64,000 nucleotides of DNA from Odiellus spinosus (lineage: Eukaryota > Arthropoda > Arachnida > Opiliones > Phalangiidae). Below, in pieces: positions 9,223 to 22,330 of this stretch; positions within the stretch are counted from its first letter, which is position 1; each line of letters opens with the position of its first letter. The translations under genes were made by a program, and so were the position numbers. Location: assembly GCA_963920705.1 (NCBI GenBank), contig OY987232.1:11471726-11535725 (forward strand), read 5' to 3'. Under the pieces are notes generated by a model that worked only from the letters and a program-made list of their open reading frames with translations, was not told where the DNA came from and ran no database searches.

Positions 9223-9591
9223 GTAGGTGTTTTGTATTATCTTCTTTCTTCTTTAGCAACAAAAATTATGAAAGCGAATTCAGCTGGACTACACTGAGTG
9301 TTCTGGATCTCGCTGAGAAATTTTATAAAGATTCCATTCCCCTATCAAATAAGTGAAAAAAAGTGGAATTTTTTGGTTATTCTCTTGAAATTCGCTTGAT
9401 TTTTCTCAGTAGAACATTAAGAAGTTTGCTCAGCAATGCTCTGACTTGCGCTATGGAATATAAAACTTTCTGAAAGAGTGATTTCTCTTGCTCTAGAGCA
9501 CCCAGTGGAATTCGCTATTATAGAACATCAAATTTGGTTGTGATGTCACACTTTTTTAAGGCCAATAGATAATATTTTTTATATTATTTAA

Positions 9592-10270
9592 GCCCCATTC
9601 AGACTAGGATTTTTGCTGAAAACCCTCGCCCAACTTTTGCTGTACGATTTTAGTTGTACAACTTCGTTTTCACACAGAAGCTCAAAAATTGCACAACTCC
9701 TAGTGCAATTTTCCCGACTTCACGCCATCTATGACGTCATAATTCGATTTCTAGTTATAAATATTCAGACTAGAGGGCGTAATTTCTGAAAAAAAAATAG
9801 ACCCATGAGGTGGTAAAAAAGTCTGAACTGAACTGAACTTTACATTTGGTTATTTTTCTTCCTGTATGCTATAAAAATCATGAACTTGTGGCGAGGCTTA
9901 ATAGTTGGCTGAAATTAAGTCATTAAATTTTAGTATTTAAAATGGAAGTAACCATTCAAAATAAAAAAAGCCTTGGCTAAAATTGCGCTATTAAGTTCTC
10001 TTAAAACCAAAAATATGTCAAACAGTAAAAATAGGAGTATTTACGCGAAGCGTTAAGCCTAGGCTTGTGAAAATGGCCCTAATAATTTATCCGCGAAATA
10101 CGTCGCTTTCCTATTGGTCACTTTGAAAGTAGACAAAAATTGTACAGCAGAAATCGCAATGTTGAATCAGCAAAAGTTGTACAACCTCGGCTTTCACATT
10201 TCACGATTAATTGTACAACAAAAGTCGTAACCCAAGTTTTTCAGCAAAAATCCTATAGTCTGAATGGGCC
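9592..10270. mobile_element. MITE with GCCCCATTCAGACTA ends
   Basis: Terminal inverted repeats: left GCCCCATTCAGACTAGGATT, right end reverse-complement GGCCCATTCAGACTATAGGA; both continue as TTTTTGCTGAAAA and further, more degenerate pairing reaches about 100 bp. TTTAA flanks both sides (9587-9591 and 10271-10275), a probable 5-bp target duplication. No ORF. In phosphatase intron 4. Confidence 0.8.
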
Positions 10271-11397
10271 TTTAATGTGTATTAAAAATTTTAAAATTCT
10301 GGATTAAGCCATTTTAAAGAAACTTCAAATATAAAATGTCTGAAATTTAAAGATTAAAATTTTTCTGCTTGATGATATAAAATGGTTCCCAATTGACAGT
10401 CTTATGGAGTAACTGTTACTCTTTAGAACTCTGTAGATTATCACAAAAACCCTGACTATTTAAAGAGAGCACAATAAGGCTCATAAGACAGGCATGGCCC
10501 AACTACTAGGCAACTGACTTTAAAGAGTCTTTGAACTGATATTCGAAAATCAAAGGGATACTCGTTCAGCCCTAAATCAAGACCGTAATCCATTTCTTTT
10601 GTAATGCGGAAAATTTTGCCTCTTTAAATTTTGGCCTGATCTGAGCGTACCTGATTGTTATATTTCCCCATTAATATCAAGATTAACTACTAGTCTGATT
10701 AATGTCGATCAGCTAATTTGTAATTGAAGAGGCGTTGATTTAATATAAATCAATTATTTTATTCATTTGACTCTATAATCTTTAACTGCTGGACGAACGC
10801 CACGGGATTAACTAAAATTTGACTGCCCTCGTTGACAGTCGCGAAGAGGATAGTGGACACTTTTCGTTCTCCTTTTTTTTTCCTCCTCCTCTCTGGGAGG
10901 TGGGCATAGATAGAAGGTCGATGACCACAGTCGGTCCGAGAATTTTTTTGTAGATTTTACCAGGCTTACTGTCGTCCTCTTTGATCCGTTGCATTTTCTT
11001 AGAAATTCAGTTTTTCTTGCATTAGAACACTATGGACAGTTAACTTAAGAACCCAAGGCGCACCCACTACATTTAAATAAAGCTAAAAAAAAAAGTGCTA
11101 ATTGGAAAAAAACCTAAATTTTTGGATTTTCTTTATACTCTTTTTAATCAAAATGTGAAAAATACAAAAATTACAAAGTTAATTTGTTCAAACCCGCCAA
11201 TGATTTGGCGCTAATTTATATTTAATCATCAAAGCTGTGAAATTATTTCCAAAGACATTTCATATTGAAAAGACCATAAATGCTGATGCCAAAGAGTGTT
11301 GTCTTTGAAATGACCCATTAATTTTATTGGAAACTACATAAAGACTTGAAACATCCCCATGTAGATTTTAATTGATAAAATTAAATCTTTAATGTTA
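10271..11397 (+). other. Intron 4, no gene
   Basis: AT-rich intron with no recognised element. A 60-codon minus-strand frame at 10812-10994 has no recognisable motif. Confidence 0.5.
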
Positions 11398-11586
11398 CCC
11401 TTACCAAAAAAGTTGGTCTTAAGAGGTCTTGGGGAAGTCTTTCAGGTGTCTTATGTAGTCTCCAGAGGTCTTAAGGAAGTCTTCCATTACGTCAAGAAGA
11501 CTTGGGGAAGTCTTAATGACTTCCCCAAGACTTTTGTAGTGTTCTTGAAGACCTCTTCAGATCAGACTAACTTTTTTCCGTAAGGG
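11398..11586. mobile_element. CCCTTAC MITE, copy 2
   Basis: 189 bp, inverted ends CCCTTACCAAAAAAGTTGGT and the complement of AACTTTTTTCCGTAAGGG, TA on both sides. Best preserved copy of the family. It lies about 100 bp before the last phosphatase exon. Confidence 0.85.
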
Positions 11587-11681
11587 TAACTTGGCCAGCC
11601 AGAAGTGGAGTACTTCTGACTCTTTAACGTGTTGGCCGCTAAATTAAACTATGAAGATTTATAAAGGTTTTATTGTTTCAG

Positions 11682-11775
11682 AGGAGGAATGGTTCAAACG
11701 GCTGAGCAGTATGAATTTGTTCATCAAGCTCTAAGTTTGTTTGAGAGAAGCCTTCCTGAACAGAATGGTGAGTGA
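11682..11775 (+). CDS. PTP-ER: KIM-type PTP, exon e with Q-loop; end uncertain
   Basis: Acceptor TTGTTTCAG, then a base completing Arg and GGMVQTAEQYEFVHQALSLFE, containing the Q-loop Gln and the last helix of the domain. The frame meets TGA at 11773-11775 after LPEQNGE, close to where mammalian homologues end, so this can be the terminal exon. However, a perfect donor G|GTGAGT begins at 11768, so the exon may instead end at 11767 and continue in an exon not recognised further right. Both readings are open. Confidence 0.82.
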
Positions 11776-14126
11776 ATCAATAAAAGACTACAGCAAAAAT
11801 CTCCGTTGCAAAAAAAACCAAAAAAAAAAACAAAGAATCATCTGGCAATACTTAGGCTTTAAAATTGAAAAATTTTAAGAAATTCTGTATTGATCAGAAA
11901 ATTGTTCAAAAAAAGTCGAGCGGCTTTCTAGTTCCTGTTTATTGTGAGGGGGAGAAAAAAGTATACCAAAGAGTTTAAAAATATACGAGGTTGAGGTGTG
12001 TGAGATTAAATTTCTGAGAACCATTTAAAAAACAATTACCATCATCTCCTAAAATTATAACCCTGCAAAATTTTTAGGAAAACGATATTATTACAAATGG
12101 TATCTTTTTTCAGCATCTTGTAGTACCATCGTTAAAGTTATCAAGGAATCCATTCCTAATTTACAATGATGTCTATGCGTGTTTTATAATTTTCTTAGCG
12201 AGTGTATTAACGTTAAGAATCATCATTGTTCTTTCTCATGATTCAGTAAAGCTTGGTAGGCATCTAGAAATTTAAGCTTATAATTTTAGTTTAAAATATG
12301 CTTGTAAATGTTTTCCGAAGGTCCATTGACTCACGGTCTTATTAATTGGGATTGCTTATAAATATCTTGGAATTTGATTTATTTTTATTTAGATAACCAA
12401 TATTAATGGCAAAAATATCTCTTTAATATTAGTATATTATTTTGAGACACATTTATGCATTGTAGAATTGTCGCGACACCTCTAAACTGAAGGGCTGCCT
12501 TGGATAGTACATTTAAATACCAAATTCACATACAGGGAAATGCATCTAGCGCAGCACTTGGGTTAAGTTCCATCGAGAGTTTTCACGCATAATTTGCCCA
12601 AAAGACTCACATTAGTAGCAAGCAGACACCGCGTTTTAGGAAGTTTTCTGAGTGTAATAATCTCGTTCAACGTTCCTATGGTCTTCAATTCATTGCTCTC
12701 AATACTAATATTTTTACCGATAGGCAAAATTGATAAATCGAAACAATTTTCAGTTATTTATAAATATTTTTTCAATTTAATGCACTCTGCAAGCGCCATC
12801 TATCGCTCTGAATGAGTATCAGTTTGAGAAAATATCTAAAATTGACGTTTTGTAATTGATATCAATTTCTTACGCTTGAAATCTCATAGTATATACTGAT
12901 ACTTCATTGACATTAGTATCAGATTTTTGATACCAATAGGTTATCTGAGTTATCTTTAAATAATCTAATTCATGCACTCTGATTAAGTTGAAATTTACAA
13001 AAATAATTCCCTTATCTACTAAGTTGGTTTTCTGCATGACTCTGAAACTGTTAAAAACGGTTAAACTGGTGTAAAATCTCTCACTTAAGCTCATAAGGAG
13101 TACAAGGCTCTGAAATACGTCATAGAACTGTTCAAGGATATATATTTATTTTTAAGGAATAGAAATATTTATTGTAAATCCATCAAAATTCGGAGTTTTT
13201 ATTATAATTATTATAATAAATTGTTCCAGTCGCAATAAAGCTTAAAATCTAAATCTAGAATTAAACTTTACCACATTTAAACTATTAATATCATGCATCT
13301 CTATTAATTTATGCCTTGAACTCCTTGTGAGGAATAAACTTAGCAAAATTTTAATGCATGCTCAAATTATTAAATATTTTCCTGTCCAGCCGTGACTTTT
13401 TTAGGTAAGGGTTCCAAAAGGTCTTTAAGTTTACACAACTCGTGAGCATGTAGGATACGTCTTATTAACTTGTTACAAAAAGTGAATTCTCATGCAAGTA
13501 AGGCTGGAATTCAGACTTGGTTACCTTTTTCAAACATTGTCTCAAGAGACAAAAATTTCCTAAGCTTTTAAAATGTTTTAAATACCTTACTCAAACCATT
13601 TATCAAAAGACCTTCAGAATTAAATAGGTGGTTTAAATCACCTGTCATGTATATTTACTAGCTACATTGTCTTAAAACAAGTTGAAATCAAAATTTTAAT
13701 AATTTGAAAAGTAAATATCTATTAATAAGCCACTTAATAGAAGAATCCCATGAGATATCATGATAATTATATTTAACCCTTTAAATAATTATAAATTCCA
13801 AGCATGCGGATTATCAGAGACTTGGTCATGCTATACCGACTATTATGCGAGTATGCAATGGTGGCCCAAAGGCTATTCCAAAATTACACCAGTAGCAGTA
13901 GGTTTCATTCGCTGCCCTTTACAGAGGCACCAATGCATTCCTTTATAACAAGATGCAGCTGTAGTAGGCACTCTAAAACAGAAAATATTGCCCTTCCAAG
14001 GCTGGTGTTAACTGACCAAGGATTTTCGTTGGTTCACAGTTGACTTGTGTTCAGAGTATAGATCTCTGTCATAAGTGCACTTCTCGCTTTAAGGCTGGGC
14101 TGATACTCTCACAGGGCATGTTTGCC
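11776..14126. other. Gene-free AT-rich stretch downstream of the phosphatase
   Basis: May hold the 3' UTR and any further phosphatase exons, but none is recognisable. A short GGTAAGGG end near 13403 may be a decayed fragment of the CCCTTAC MITE. Confidence 0.4.
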
Positions 14127-14127
14127 T

Positions 14128-14400
14128 ATTAAAGGGACTGTCTGCAATTTTCAAATCCCCTTTAAAGTCGCCTTCTTCTCTATCTTAGCAGACGACGTTG
14201 TACAAAACAAATTGTACAGTCAAAGCTAGGCTGCGTGCATAAGGGAAGAGCAATTTATAAAAGTTTTTGAGCAGATAAGGCCTTTAATGGGACTATCTGC
14301 AATTTGTAAAGCCGCTTTAAAGTTACCTTCTTAGACGTTGTTGGCCATAAAAAATTATATAGCCATACTAAGCTGTGTTTATGAGGCCAGATGATTTTCA
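14128..14400. repeat. Two-copy tandem repeat, about 152-bp period
   Basis: TTAAAGGGACTGTCTGCAAT at about 14129 recurs, diverged, as TTTAATGGGACTATCTGCAA from 14283. The downstream words (CTTTAAAGT.ACCTTCTT, GGCTGCGTG/AGCTGTGTT) keep the same order. Confidence 0.6.
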
Positions 14401-15340
14401 AGGGGTTTAGGAATGACCGCACAGTAAACCGCTCACAAATATGGAGAGTCTTAGTGAGGGCATAGTGATTACATTTGGGTTATATTCTCTTTTATCTTCT
14501 GCAGCGATATCTCTCAGAATTTCACCTACATAAATAAACAGCTTAATATAAGCATCAACACTTATCCTACTTACTACATCGCTAACGGTGATTTTTTAAT
14601 ATTTGATTTATACTTACATTTCACGTAAGCTCACACTCAATCACTAAAATAAGTATCAAGTCCCATCAATTAATGCTCACTTTACAAAGCCCAGTTTGAA
14701 AGTCTTATATATATATGCCTAATTCATTGTGTATTCATTTTTACTAATGTTATTAATACCAGAAGGGTGTTATAAGAGAGGGGGCACCTCTGTATATCTT
14801 CCTCTGACCACTGCAAATGCATGCAAAATGAGCCTACAGTATATATATTCTATGAGTATTTGATGTGTTAGTGTCTGGAAGAAAAAAACAAAGGCTTAAC
14901 GCGCAATTCTGATTGGCTCATGTGATGGGTAGTTTTTAACTCCACAAATAATGCAATATCTTCAACCAAAGCATCCAAAATCTACAAAGTTTTTTTTTTT
15001 TTTTTTGTATGAGCTTTTGGCCATGTTTAAACCGTCCCCTTAATCCTAATTAAGGATTTGTCACCAATTTCGAGAAGTCCCTATGGGGATGTCAACCTTT
15101 CGACCTTTCGACCTTTCCTACTATAATCTCAGGGTATACTTGTACTAATTCCCTCATATCCTCAAAAAGGAACGTTCTCCAGGAACCCTTCTAACCCTTC
15201 ACTAGCGTACTGAGCTATTCTAAATCTCAAAGAACAAAGCTTTTTCTTAGATCGATTAACAGAAAAACTATGTTAACTTATAGATAGAAGATAATTGGTT
15301 TTTTAATATTTACAATTCAATAAATAATTATCTCTATAGT
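14401..15340. other. Gene-free stretch
   Basis: A T-run at 14991-15006 and a triplicated CGACCTTT word near 15100-15117. Nothing else recognised. Confidence 0.5.
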
Positions 15341-16205
15341 TACCAACTTGTTTTCAAATTTAGGAACAATTGCATAAGCCAACTGAACGAGATGGTTGTG
15401 CAAATTGAGTATTCCCTCACGGGAAAAAATTTTCCTCGTCAGAAAATTGCAGAATTTGTGGGAAATCTAAGACATTCACCCAGGCCAAAAAAACTGACAA
15501 AATTCAAGTCGTCTCACATAGTTTGCTTCGTTTAACGGAGAACCTTTTGTAAATGATATGGGTGGAACGAACTAATGTCCTTTATGGATTTTCCAGACAG
15601 TAAAGTGGTCTTCGACCCATTCTGGTGCTTGTAGAAGGATCGTCCTCAAAAATAGTTAATTCTTTTTCTTCGATATTCTAAGGAACGCTTCGTGTTTGAG
15701 GTCCAGAATATTGTAATTTACCGGTTTCTCTTAAGCGTCTGTCAACAGTCGTGAACGTTTGGTAATTGGGTGGTTGTCTTGATGCAGGCGCCGAGCTTCC
15801 AAAGCATTTCCTGACCCTGTCCATACATTAGATGCATGCTCAAATACTCGGAATTTGTGAAGTGCATCATACTTTAAGTTATTCTAAAAGTGTGATTTAT
15901 TTGTGCAGCACGTTTACTTAAATGCTACAATTGCTAATTGCAACATTATTTTTATCTACTTATCAGAAGCCGTTTAAACCTTCCTCTCTCTCTCTCTCTC
16001 TCTCTGTAGTAAAGATTTATTGAGTAAAACAATATTTCATTTATGGAAAAACCTTAAATCCATTGATAGTTGAATTAGCTAATAACATTGTTTATAGTGA
16101 TAGCACACTTCTAAACGCAATAAGTTCATTAACTAACTTTTATTGATAAGCTTTAAGCCTGTTATCTCGTTCGGTTGGCTTATGCAATTGAAAATAAGTT
16201 GGGTA
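15341..16205 (-). mobile_element. Mariner-like transposon relic with inverted ends
   Basis: Ends pair as CAATTGCATAAGCCAACTGA (15367-15386) with the complement of TTCGGTTGGCTTATGCAATT; the outer words CCAACTTGTTTTCAA and CCAACTTATTTTCAA also pair, and TA flanks both sides. The minus strand between 15800 and 15395 carries decayed transposase words: ITKRS, SGPQ-like, ILRTILLQAPEWVED-region, LNEANYVRRLEFC and FSREGILNLHN. These match the order of FHPYKIH..VEFC and FYRDGTVNRHN in the intact-looking mariner ORF at 27.6 kb. A (CT)n run lies at about 15984-16006. Confidence 0.65.
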
Positions 16206-17439
16206 AATCCATAGAATGAGTTTCGCAACTTTTGTGATTTGAAGGCTACTTTTGGGGAGCCAAAATTCTGAAACCGTGGGATTTGTGCGCATGATTCATG
16301 AGTCTTTTCCACTTACAGTAACCCAAAGAACAAGCACCTGAATTTTTTACAGACTTTTCAGCAACACCCTGTACAAACAGAAGAGGACACGAAATCCTTA
16401 AAACCAAAACGCATCAAATCACATATATACAAAAAAAGGTCCTCCGCACTGTTCCTGGAATGACCATTAAGGTCGAACTATATGAAGTCACATCTTACTT
16501 GCTGTGCAAGAGATGCACCGAATAAGATATCAGATCAACCGACTGCAGTGAGAATACTTAGTCGACGGCTCCTGGACCTTCTTCACTCTCTTAATTTTTA
16601 AAGGTTATCCAATGGACAAAATAACACAGGGACGATTCACACCCTATCACTTAACACTATACCATCTGAAAATGGTTGGATCAATGTTTCCCCTGTCTGA
16701 CCACTTCACCTCTAGAAGCTAGCTAGCCGGGCGAAACGGATAGAGCGCCGCCATCTAGTTCGCAAAAACCGCGTATTTTAGTTTCAATGACGTATTTTTT
16801 TTTAAAATCGTCTGCTGTTAGAGTAGTAAAAAAGTTATAGGGATAATTTAAAGTCGGTAAGTAGTTTTTTGTGGAAATGAACACTTGAAATCTTGACTTT
16901 TCATGTGTTAATACATTTTTATATTTAATTAATATTGTAAAAATATTTTGGTTATGTAGGAAACATCTTAACTGTTAAGATAAGGAAAAAACTTTGCGTT
17001 TACTAGCCATGTAGGAGCGATTCAAGATACAGGGTGTATTTTTTAACCCATTCCCAAAACCAAAGACCAGTTTTGAGAAATGCCAAAAAAGGATAAACTG
17101 GTTATCAAGGGAAGATTTCTCAATAACACGAGTAAATAGTGATACATACAACCCTATTCACAACCTTTTCGTAAGTTGTATCTCTCTTAGTTATTAGGAA
17201 TACGTATCAATCTTGAAAACTCCGGCAACAGATAATTCACACGTGACTGAGTCAAAAGACAAAATCGTTCCGACTCAAGTATTTTCAAGAAGACTTCCAT
17301 ATAGAAAATTAATGTTGTATGCCTAGTCCCAAAACTATTCAATGACTTTGAAACAATGAATTTTGAATGTGAATTGCGGAATTTTAAACCACCACTAAAT
17401 TGGGCTGTCCAGGGAAAGACTGTCATAAGATTTTCAGGT
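16206..17439. other. Gene-free stretch
   Basis: GGTCCTCCGCACTGTTCCTG near 16439 is the complement of a word in the dispersed repeat at 21.3 and 54.6 kb. Weak coding-like words near 17190-17440 may be an N-terminal remnant of the P-like transposase that follows. Confidence 0.4.
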
Positions 17440-19575
17440 TAAAAGAAGGAACCGACAAGGTGGAACTTGCCATTAAACTTGATGCAGAATCGACAGCTTC
17501 ATACGATGTACGAGGGAAGCTTAAATGACTTTGACTTGCTTTCAAACCTCCCAACTAAAGTCAGTAGTTTGAATAATCTTAATTATCTAGTTACGTTCCT
17601 AAACTCTCGTAAGTTGTGCCCAGGAAATGGGGAGGAGACGTTTCTAACAATACATGAAAGTCGAACTGATAAAATAGGAATTTTAAGTGAATTAACTGGT
17701 GGATTACACAGTGATAATTGTCTTCTGCTTTTTAATGATGAAATAAAAATTAGATGCTTTTTGTGTTAGGCAAATGTTAAGCTTGAGCAAGAGCAAAAAG
17801 AAAACCGAAACCATTGCAACATAATTTAAAAACCTAAACAAAGGACAACTTTTTCAAACACTAAAGAACACCAAATGTTCCGAAGCCAAATTGTAAACTA
17901 AAATAAAGAGAATACGAGCGCACATGGTTAAGCAAATTAAGAAGCGAAGGCAAGTATTATATGATCAAGATGATGGTTATTTAATGGAGATTTTGGAAAA
18001 ATTGGCGATTTGGACAAAAATAACCCGGATATTTCTAAACTTTTCTTGAGAACACAACTAAAAATGCTGAAAGAAACCACAAAAATTGAAGATGGCACCC
18101 ACTGATAATTCAGTGGTGTTTATTTACGTACGCAAGATAAGCTGTCCTCTACAAGACCTTGAACGAATGTGGCTTGTTATTACTACCATCCAAAAGCACC
18201 ATAGGTAGACACTCGGATAATTTGGGGGCAACCTGAAGATGAAAAAAGATTTTGAAACTATAAAAACAGGAACATCAAGAATAGTTCATAATTGCCGTGG
18301 AAGAAGATTCTGTATTCAACGTGGACACCGGTGACATTAGTTGTTATACCATTTGAGTAACGCAGAGGTCGAAATTTCTCAATATCAATCTGAACTTTAT
18401 AAAGAGAAACCCGTGGCATCACACATTCTTCAGTTCATGATTAGGAGCGTGACAAATGGTTTTTGCTACAAATTCCTTAAAAGCTGAAAATATTGATTCG
18501 CTATGGTGAGAAGCTGTTCAAAAGTTAGAACTCTCTGGCTTTTAAAATATATTAGGAGTTGCTTGTGATGGAGCAAGTATGAACCGAAAATGTTTCAACT
18601 TAAATTTTAAAGACCAGGAATCTAAATGCACAAATACTTTCGATCGAGAAAGGTCTATATTTTTTATTTGTGACGTACGTACCACATCTTATAAAGACAG
18701 TCCGGAATTTCCTAGCAAACAATGAAGAGGGTTGTAACTACCGATTAATGAAAGTGAACAGATAAACTTTAAAATGGGCAACCATTAGAGACCTCTATAA
18801 TTTGGACATGAATAGGCCAATCAATTTTAGGAAACTGAACAAATTAACATCGGACCACATCTCGAAAATCTCGTGAAAGTCAAGTATGGCACTCAAGCAA
18901 TTAGCCAATCAGTGGCCAATGCTTTGAAATCAGAATATGGTTTGCTTCTTGGAAATATTCAATAAATGGTATGATATTATGAATGTAGGTCATCTTTCTA
19001 ACGGATACCGCAACAGAAATCCAAATCCATACCCTTTTAGGCATATTAATGACTCAAGGCTATATGTAAGATACTCTACAAAACTTATTTCATTTTGACT
19101 GTACTTCATACTTGATATTATGTTATGTAGTGGCTGATGCCTGGATGAATGGGAAGAGTATGTTAAAGCTTTAGATGTGAAAAAAAAAAAATAAAAAGAA
19201 GATGCTTCTTAGTCAACACACCTTGTATAAAATTATATGAAAGTTCCTCATTACAAGCTCAGTTATTAATTGCTATAATTTTCCAGCTAATGTGGTATTG
19301 GAGATAATACCCTTTTTGCTTAACAAAGGCATAAAATTTGTTTTAACTGCGCACTTGAATCAGGATCCAATAGAACAGCTCTTTAGAAGGCACCTACAAA
19401 TTTGCGAATCTGGATACAAACCAACAGTATACCAATTTTCCATAAATACCCAGAGACTTCGCAAATTGGGGGAGTTACCACAAAAATAATCATCTGATGA
19501 AATTTCTACCCTTTCAAATTCATTTGCAGGAGGACCTATTCCTAACTGCTCAAATGTGTGGGAATAAGAACTCAT
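17440..19575 (+). pseudogene. P-element/THAP9-like transposase pseudogene
   Basis: Words of a P/THAP9-type transposase appear in correct order but broken frames: LNNLNYLVTFLNSRKLCPGN; KLSST..TLNECGLLLLPSKSTIGRH near 18150; ENIDSLW and NILGVACDGASMNRKCFN near 18490-18600 (catalytic-core VxCDGAxxN); FICDV; LTSDHIS; VKYGTQAISQSVANALKSEY; FNKWYDIMNVGHLSNGYRNR; and VLTAHLNQDPIEQLFRRH near 19340-19395 (the LTxRxxQDPLENxFGRxR C-terminal motif, decayed). Many stops. No inverted ends were found, so element limits are unknown. Longer and closer to complete than the fragment at 6.1 kb. Confidence 0.75.
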
Positions 19576-19689
19576 ACTGTTTTAAATTCATAGATTCATC
19601 ATTTAGGCATTAGCTTAGGTTTAAAAATTAAAAGTCAAAATGGCAGACGACAGCAACCAACGACCTTTTTTTATTTTAAAATCACCCCC

Positions 19690-20090
19690 TCTCAATAAAA
19701 AAAAAGTCACCCCCTTTTGATTTTGACCCATTTCCCAGTACTTCTAAAAGTGGCTACCAGAGGGAACATTGACCCAGCGTTTTTCTTAAGCTCTCGCTTG
19801 AGAATCGCACCTGTGTTATCCAAAGTGGCACTCTGGATTTTTAAACCCTTTAGCAAGCTAGAAGTTGATTTCATGATGTTGATTCCAGGAATTGCGAAGA
19901 GAGGCAGTGTTAAATCTATATGCGTGACGCTCTTTTATACTTATAAACAATGTCGACGCCTCTTAAAAAACCAGTTTGGCATAATAGCATTAGGCCTACT
20001 AAAAAACGAATTTGTAAAAGGTTCCATTGTGTCGACTGGACAACGAGATCGAAAGTTGAGTGTTGCAATATTTTCAGACATTACACATCT
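19690..20090 (-). repeat. Dispersed repeat family R, inverted copy
   Basis: Reverse complement shares words with the plus-oriented copies at 20.96 and 54.15 kb: TTTCGATCTCGTTGTCCAGT, ACAATGGAACCTTTTAC, TAGGCCTAATG, and ATTCCTGGAATCAACATCATG. No protein recognised; may be the UTR of an unknown element. Confidence 0.6.
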
Positions 20091-20959
20091 TTAAATTAAC
20101 CACCCTACTAAGCAGTTTTGGAACACTGGTCATAACTATAGAGATTAGCAAGATTGAGAAATATTTAAAGGTTTTAACAGATTCTGCTTCTAAAAATAAG
20201 ACATATTTGCTTAATAATACATTTCAGGAAGTGTCTCTAAATTGTTTAAAAAAAAACAATACCCTAATTTTTGCATTCAATTGAAAGGAAAACCTCATTT
20301 AATCAAAAGACGCCCCACCTTGTAACCAGTTTATTTTGGAAGGCCATATGTGGCTCTCTAAATTAGCTACAATTAAAATGTTGTTCACCCTGTTATTTCC
20401 ACCCGTTTGGTCTATAAATAGACAAATTCGATTTTTTTGATCATTTGAATCATTCGAGTTGTCATTTGACGAACTCTTCCTGGTGTCATTAAATCGATGT
20501 GGCATTGTTTAACGTGATAATCCAAAGTATATTTTATTAGTTAAATAAATATCGCCCCCAACACTCATTCGTGAAAAACTTTCCGTCTTGTTCATCGAAT
20601 GTTAAACTTTAATCTTTCAAATGATTTTACAAAATAACTTACGAAAAATAATATAACTTACATCAAACCAACTGTACGATACAAAGATCTTGTTCATTTT
20701 TTGCATGGTAAGATGGATTTCATGTTCTGTTTGGCCTTGTATGCTATTATATAAATCGGCTTTAGCTCTAGCATGTTTGTGGTCAGCTCAATAGTGTCCC
20801 ATCATTCTCCCTTGAAATTCCTTCCATGCTGAGACCCGAATCTGGCATTACTTCATAGGATCGTTGGTAATAACCCCATCTTCTATCTTTCTGATAGATA
20901 ATTGAATCTTATATATTCACTGTAGCCTCTCAGGAATTCTGAAACCTTTTGGATGCTAA
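20091..20959. other. Gene-free stretch between two copies of repeat R
   Basis: A 68-codon minus-strand frame at 20299-20505 (Ser/Asn/Asp-rich) has no recognised family. Otherwise nothing. Confidence 0.4.
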
Positions 20960-21560
20960 GTCCGTCCAATTAGGGCGTTCGAACTTTCGACGTTAGTGAA
21001 CGTTCATCATAGCGAATTTTCGATCTCGTTATCCAGTAGCCACAATGGAACTTCTACTAATTCATTTTTTTTAGGCCAAACTGTTTTTTAAAGGTATGAA
21101 AGCTAATCGCGCCTATTGAGAAAACACAGTCTCTTAGGCATTCCTGGATTCAACATCATGAAGTGAAATAAACTCTCCCAGCCTGCTACAAGGTTTAAAA
21201 TTCCAGTATGCCTCCTTGTGTTATCGTATAATAGGCATACATAATCAGCAATGATGATGGATATCCAAGTAGAAAAAAAAGTAACGATGCCAAGGGCCAT
21301 TGGCAAAGTATTCTAAAGTTGATCCTACAGGAACAGTGTGGACTTGTCACCTTTTTTGTAAATATGATAATGATTTGTCGTTTAAACAATTTCGTGTTCC
21401 TTGGCCCTTTATAGAATCTATTAGATATGAGATGTATATTTTGTATATATTAAAGTTTAATCATTATTCTGGTAAAGAATATCGTTAATTCTCTTCTTGA
21501 TATTTTAGTATCTTAGCAGAGGATTCTGGTAACCCCTTATAATTCCTATCTACAGGATAC
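20960..21560 (+). repeat. Dispersed repeat family R, copy 2
   Basis: Shares CGAACTTTCG, CGATCTCGTTATCCAGTAG, AGGCCAAACTGTTTTTTAA, TTCAACATCATGAA, AGCCTGCTAC, AAAGTTTAATCATTATTCTG and GATATTTTAGTATCTTAG in the same order with 54150-54800. Inverted relative to 19690-20090. Confidence 0.65.
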
Positions 21561-21779
21561 GATAGTTTTTATGTTAATCAATATAGCTTTGGTCTTAGAT
21601 TAAGCAAAGCTCAATACGCTAGAACTAAGGGTTCTAGGGGAGCATTATTTTGTACTCTAGGAATCAGTACAGGGTATTCCTCATAGCCCGAGATTATTGA
21701 AAGAGTGGTCGGAAGTTCGACATGTCCTTAGGGACTCACCGAAATCGATAGCAATGTTTAGGAAGGTTTATCAATTTCA

Positions 21780-22330
21780 TTTAACTCTTGGCTAATGCTT
21801 TTAGAGGTTGACCTTGGAGATAATGGTGGACTTTGATTGGAAACTGTTACATTTGTTGTTTCAGGAATAAGAGAAACTCCTGGTACTAACGTAGGCTGTT
21901 GTGGCATTAGGTTATATTATATATGTTGTCACTGAGGGGGTACCATTCTAGTTGCGGATTATATGGCATAGTCATCTGTCCATTTAAATAATATCGTACT
22001 TGGTACTTGACGCTAAAGGTGCCAATCCTTCAGGCTCAATCAAAGGATTTACCAAAGGAGGTCTTTGTTGAAGGAATAATTTGCCCTTGAGATCCTAGGA
22101 TTTGACTTCCTGACGATCCTACACCTGTAACCAAACGTTGGGGATTTGTAGACTGAATCGATAAGATGGATGTTGAAGTTGAAGGTGGTATTTGCACTTA
22201 TATTACTTAATGGAGTAATGCTAGGTCGCTAGCTTTTCTCCCCAACCCTGGAGGCTAACGGGCGACCTATTTGAAGGGGAGGAAAAGACTTATGTCTCAG
22301 ACATAAACCTGTTTTTTACCAGGTTCATGG
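21780..22330 (-). pseudogene. Possible decayed Ser/Pro/Gln-rich coding sequence
   Basis: Minus-strand frames, with shifts, read SITPLSNIS, then VQIPPSTSTSILSIQSTNPQ and RLVTGVGSSGSQILGSQGQI, then MTMPYNPQLEWYPLSDNI and MPQQPTLVPGVSLIPETTNV followed by SNQSPPLSPRSTSKSISQEL. The composition is like a low-complexity transcription cofactor exon or a mobile-element gag, but I recognise no family. At least two frameshifts or stops. Confidence 0.3.

Noticed and set aside
17030..19640. Inverted ends for the P-like transposase at 17.4 kb
   Set aside because: CAGGGTGTATTTTTTAACCC near 17032 looked like a possible end but no inverted partner was found on the right.
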